From DAOTUB01 sp034437455 (lineage in GTDB: Bacteria; Chloroflexota; Anaerolineae; B4-G1), in the NCBI GenBank assembly GCA_034437455.1, contig DAOTUB010000032.1:1-7859 (forward strand): a DNA stretch of 7,859 nt, read 5' to 3'. Below, piece after piece: positions 6,154 through 7,859 of this stretch. Position numbers and translations under genes: made by a program. The notes under the pieces are model-generated. The model was given only the letters and a program-made list of their open reading frames with translations. It was not told the origin of the DNA and ran no database searches. The first letter of the stretch is position 1. Every line of letters begins with the position of its first letter.

Positions 6154-6665
6154 TGCCGTTCTGGTTTTTCGTCCTGCTGGGGTTGGGGCTGCTGCTGCTC
6201 TGGCTGGGGCGACGCGGGCGAGCCAGCAGTGGGCTGCCTCAGGGCCGCGTGGTCTACACCGACACCGGCGGTTGGAATCGGCTGGATCGCCCGCTCTTTT
6301 CCCGCGAATTTCTCCTCACCGGCAAGCCCGATTATCTCGTGGCCGACGAGGCCGACATCATCCCCGTCGAGGTCAAGTCGAGCCGCGCCCCGGCCCAACC
6401 CTATACCTCTCACGTGCTGCAACTGGCTGCCTACTGCCTGCTGGTCGAAGAGTGCTATGGGCGGCGCCCTCCCTACGGCATCATCAAGTACGCCGACCGC
6501 GCCTTCGAGGTAGACTATACGGCCGAGTTGGAAGACGAGTTGCTGGCGACGCTGGAGGATATGCGGACCGACCTGAGCGACGGGGATGCGCCCCGCAGCC
6601 ACGACGAGCCGGGCCGCTGCCGAGCCTGTGGTCATCGAGAGCAATGTGAGCAGCGCCTCATGTAG
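6153..6665 (+). CDS. Cas4/RecB-like nuclease, catalytic C-terminal part
   Basis: This 170-residue product starts with a membrane helix (about 3-19, then RRGR), continues through GRVVYTDTGGW (31-41), and contains the catalytic core: GKPDYL (57-62, metal ligand D60), PVEVKSS (71-77, E73 and K75 of the E-x-K motif), and the QxxxY motif (Q90, Y94). The C-terminus has RCRACGHREQC with C156, C159 and C165, the three cysteines that complete the Cas4-type iron-sulfur cluster with C22 of the preceding frame. Joined by a -1 shift near 6150, the two frames would give one protein of about 259 residues with a membrane hairpin and both ends in the cytoplasm. Known Cas4 proteins trim CRISPR prespacers and related enzymes process DNA ends; no cas1, cas2 or CRISPR array is present here, so a CRISPR role is not supported. 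The stop codon TAG lies inside the GTAG of the following REP hairpin. Confidence 0.8.
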   Translation: MPFWFFVLLGLGLLLLWLGRRGRASSGLPQGRVVYTDTGGWNRLDRPLFSREFLLTGKPDYLVADEADIIPVEVKSSRAPAQPYTSHVLQLAAYCLLVEECYGRRPPYGIIKYADRAFEVDYTAELEDELLATLEDMRTDLSDGDAPRSHDEPGRCRACGHREQCEQRLM

Positions 6666-6690
6666 GTCGGATTTGCTATCCGACCACTAC
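6662..6690 (+). repeat. REP hairpin upstream of the RAYT gene
   Basis: GTAG (6662-6665) is followed by the stem GTCGGAT (6666-6672), loop TTGCT (6673-6677) and ATCCGAC (6678-6684), then CTAC at 6687-6690 after two bases. Its first 23 bases are identical to those of the REP copy at 7306. GTAG beside a palindromic stem is the recognised substrate form of RAYT transposases. It also lies at the end of the Cas4-like gene and could serve as a 3' transcript hairpin. The RAYT ribosome binding site begins three bases after it. Confidence 0.8.
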
Positions 6691-6704
6691 GTGGAGGGCA
6701 AACG

Positions 6705-7238
6705 ATGCGTAATGTACGACGATTTTACGTACCGGATTCGATAGCATTCTTAACGCTCGTGACCAAGAAGCGGCAGGTTCTGTTCGACCTGGAGCACTCC
6801 CACCATGTGGACATGTTCTTCGACAAGATGCGAGCGGTACGCGAGTTCAAGCCTTTCAAACTCCTTGCCTACATTTTCTTGCCGGATCACATCCACTTAC
6901 TTATACGACCAACTGGCAAAGCCAATTTCTCCTCTATTATGCAATCAGTACAAAGGAGCTATACATTTGAGTACAAGGATCACTACAGTATCAGCAACTC
7001 GTTGAACCTTTGGCAACATCGGTTTTGGGATCACGTTATCCGTGACGAAAAAGACCTGAATCGGCATTTCGATTATATCCATTGTAATGCAATCAAGCAT
7101 GGGCTGGTCGCAAAACCCGAGGTTTGGCCTTACTCGAGCTATCTGCACTGGGTTGAGAAGGGTTGTTACGAGATTGGTTGGGGACACGTGGAACCAGAGA
7201 TTTTGCGCGACCTCGACGACACAGCATTCGGAGAATAG
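6705..7238 (+). CDS. REP-associated tyrosine transposase (RAYT, Y1 HUH family)
   Basis: This 177-residue protein belongs to the IS200-like Y1 transposases, single-strand endonucleases that act on REP hairpins. The opening RRFYVPDSIAFLTLVTKKR (5-23) is typical. LPDHIHLLIRP (59-69) contains the HUH motif (H62, H64), and HFDYIHCNAIKHGLV (121-135) carries the probable catalytic tyrosine, Y124. The C-terminal WPYSSYLHW (141-149) is also a family signature. GGAGGG (6693-6698) lies six bases ahead of the ATG. All motifs are intact, so the enzyme is probably active. Its G+C is visibly lower than the cluster to its left, suggesting separate acquisition. It is flanked by GTAG-type REP hairpins on both sides, the usual arrangement for RAYT genes, which are single-copy and domesticated more often than true insertion sequences. 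Confidence 0.92.
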   Translation: MRNVRRFYVPDSIAFLTLVTKKRQVLFDLEHSHHVDMFFDKMRAVREFKPFKLLAYIFLPDHIHLLIRPTGKANFSSIMQSVQRSYTFEYKDHYSISNSLNLWQHRFWDHVIRDEKDLNRHFDYIHCNAIKHGLVAKPEVWPYSSYLHWVEKGCYEIGWGHVEPEILRDLDDTAFGE

Positions 7239-7240
7239 AT

Positions 7241-7291
7241 GTATTCGGATTTGCTATCCGACTTGGACGGCGGTTAGCAAAACCGCCCTAC
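7241..7291. repeat. BIME-like REP pair, copy 1 (slightly degenerate)
   Basis: Two hairpins face each other: TCGGAT/ATCCGA around TTGCT (7245-7261) and GGCGGTT/AACCGCC around AGCAA (7269-7287), ending in CTAC (7288-7291). The left GTAG has decayed to GTAT and one stem pair is lost. It starts two bases after the RAYT stop codon. It matches copy 2 except at the left end and for one C/T difference in the linker. Confidence 0.85.
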
Positions 7292-7305
7292 CGTGGCGAA
7301 TCATC

Positions 7306-7357
7306 GTAGGTCGGATTTGCTATCCGACTTGGATGGCGGTTAGCAAAACCGCCCTAC
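7306..7357. repeat. BIME-like REP pair, copy 2 (intact)
   Basis: GTAG (7306-7309), stem GTCGGAT/ATCCGAC with loop TTGCT (7310-7328), six-base linker, stem GGCGGTT/AACCGCC with loop AGCAA (7335-7353), and CTAC (7354-7357). Read from the right on the minus strand, the second half is again GTAG, stem, TTGCT loop, so this is an inverted pair of REP units. It is 14 bp from copy 1. The pair could also act as a bidirectional terminator between RAYT and the WD40 remnant. Confidence 0.88.
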
Positions 7358-7385
7358 AAGCCCGTCGGTAAATGATCGCCAGAGC

Positions 7386-7820
7386 TTACGGGACGGTGCG
7401 TTGTATACCTGACTTACTCGAAGGAAATGACTCGGCGATACGCCAAAGTCGAAGATGGCCCCCAATTACGGACGCCAGGGTATGTCCATCAGGAGAGAAG
7501 GCTACGCCCAGTATATGATCCCAACGGGCATGCAGAGTTTTCAACAGGTCGCCATCAGGAACGCTCCACAGGTATATCTTTCCGGCCAACGTTCCCGAAG
7601 CCAGCACCGTGCCATCCAGGGAGAACGCCAGGCTCTTCACCCATTCTGGATGCTCAAGCGCGAGCACAAGTTGAGCCTCGAACGCTCCATCCGGTTTCTC
7701 ATCAAGCTGCCAAAGGTTCAAGATATTATCCTCCACGGCTTTCTCATAAAACCTCGGCTGGTAAAGTAGCCGCAAATGTGTATACTGAGCGGGACAATCA
7801 ATGCCAGTTGGAGGTGACAT
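7386..7820 (-). pseudogene. WD40-repeat protein fragment
   Basis: The 144-residue reading frame shows about two and a half WD40 blades: NILNLWQL (33-40), then HPEWVKSLAFSLDGTVLASG (57-76) with KIYLWSVPDG, and HILGVAFSPDGHTLASVIGG with HLRLWRIAES. WD40 repeats fold into a propeller, usually of seven blades, for protein-protein contacts; fewer than three cannot close a propeller alone. The N-terminal 30 residues do not look like WD40, there is no ribosome binding site before the ATG at 7820, and two TGA codons lie just upstream in frame. It is most likely the 3' remnant of a longer gene whose 5' part was lost or replaced. It lies in accessory DNA next to the REP pairs. Confidence 0.6.
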
Positions 7821-7829
7821 TTGTCCCGC
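7789..7829. repeat. 9-bp perfect inverted repeat, possible mobile-element end
   Basis: GCGGGACAA (7789-7797) is exactly matched by TTGTCCCGC (7821-7829) across 23 bases. CCGCAAAT occurs directly after the right arm and also just left of the element (about 7770-7777). The repeat coincides with the 5' end of the WD40 fragment, where protein similarity fades, so it may be the scar or end of an inserted element. No transposase of such an element is in the window. Confidence 0.45.
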
Positions 7830-7859
7830 AAATCACTGTCACAACAAGCGCATGATCCA

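Noticed and set aside
5946..6644. 232-codon minus-strand frame opposite the Cas4-like gene
   Set aside because: The plus strand carries complete nuclease motifs; the opposite frame is low-complexity shadow sequence rich in Q and P.
7241..7357. Possible CRISPR array, given a Cas4-like gene nearby
   Set aside because: There are only two units, each about 51 nt and internally palindromic, separated by 14 bp, next to a RAYT gene. They are REP pairs. No cas1 or cas2 is present.
7427..7855. Plus-strand frames opposite the WD40 fragment (7427-7855 and 7455-7769)
   Set aside because: Neither shows a recognisable domain, and the minus strand has clear WD40 repeats across the same bases.

Overview
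This window looks like chromosomal DNA from a bacterium of moderately high G+C. I favour an environmental or moderately thermophilic member of the Chloroflexota (Anaerolineae-like). The reasons are the archaeal/thermophile-type glutamate dehydrogenase, a stand-alone PEP/pyruvate-binding (PPDK_N) protein, a DUF3467 protein, a bacterial translin-family protein and a Cas4-like nuclease with internal membrane helices. This assignment is inference from protein character; no rRNA or other phylogenetic marker is present.

Layout. 1-241 is non-coding and holds a long imperfect inverted repeat. 242-2617 (minus) encodes a 791-residue PPDK_N protein without the phosphohistidine domain. 2618-2894 is a divergent intergenic region in which two good sigma70-type promoters appear to share the same -35 bases, one firing left into the PPDK_N gene and one right into glutamate dehydrogenase. 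2895-4145 (plus) is glutamate dehydrogenase, ended by a 9-bp hairpin terminator and followed at once by a well-formed promoter for ssb (4406-4828). The ssb leader carries a 58-nt palindromic GTAG...CTAC element. A second terminator-like hairpin separates ssb from a compact cluster: DUF3467 (4928-5257), translin family (5265-5900), then two overlapping reading frames (5887-6153 and 6153-6665) that together make one complete Cas4/RecB-like nuclease with a membrane hairpin.

The right-hand part is accessory DNA. A lower-G+C REP-associated tyrosine transposase (RAYT, 6705-7238) is flanked by its likely substrates: one GTAG-hairpin at 6662-6690 and two inverted hairpin pairs at 7241-7291 and 7306-7357. 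The two hairpin types have the same loop and GTAG flank but differ at two stem pairs, both compensated. The window ends with a minus-strand WD40 fragment (7386-7820), probably a gene remnant, and a 9-bp inverted repeat that may be a mobile-element end.

How the genes may work together: the left half is central carbon and nitrogen metabolism (PPDK_N protein and glutamate dehydrogenase, perhaps co-regulated through the shared promoter region). The middle is nucleic-acid metabolism. The most interesting unit is the tightly packed DUF3467 / translin / membrane Cas4-like set. It pairs a protein resembling the catalytic subunit of the C3PO RNase with a membrane-tethered DNA nuclease, a combination I do not know as a described bacterial system.
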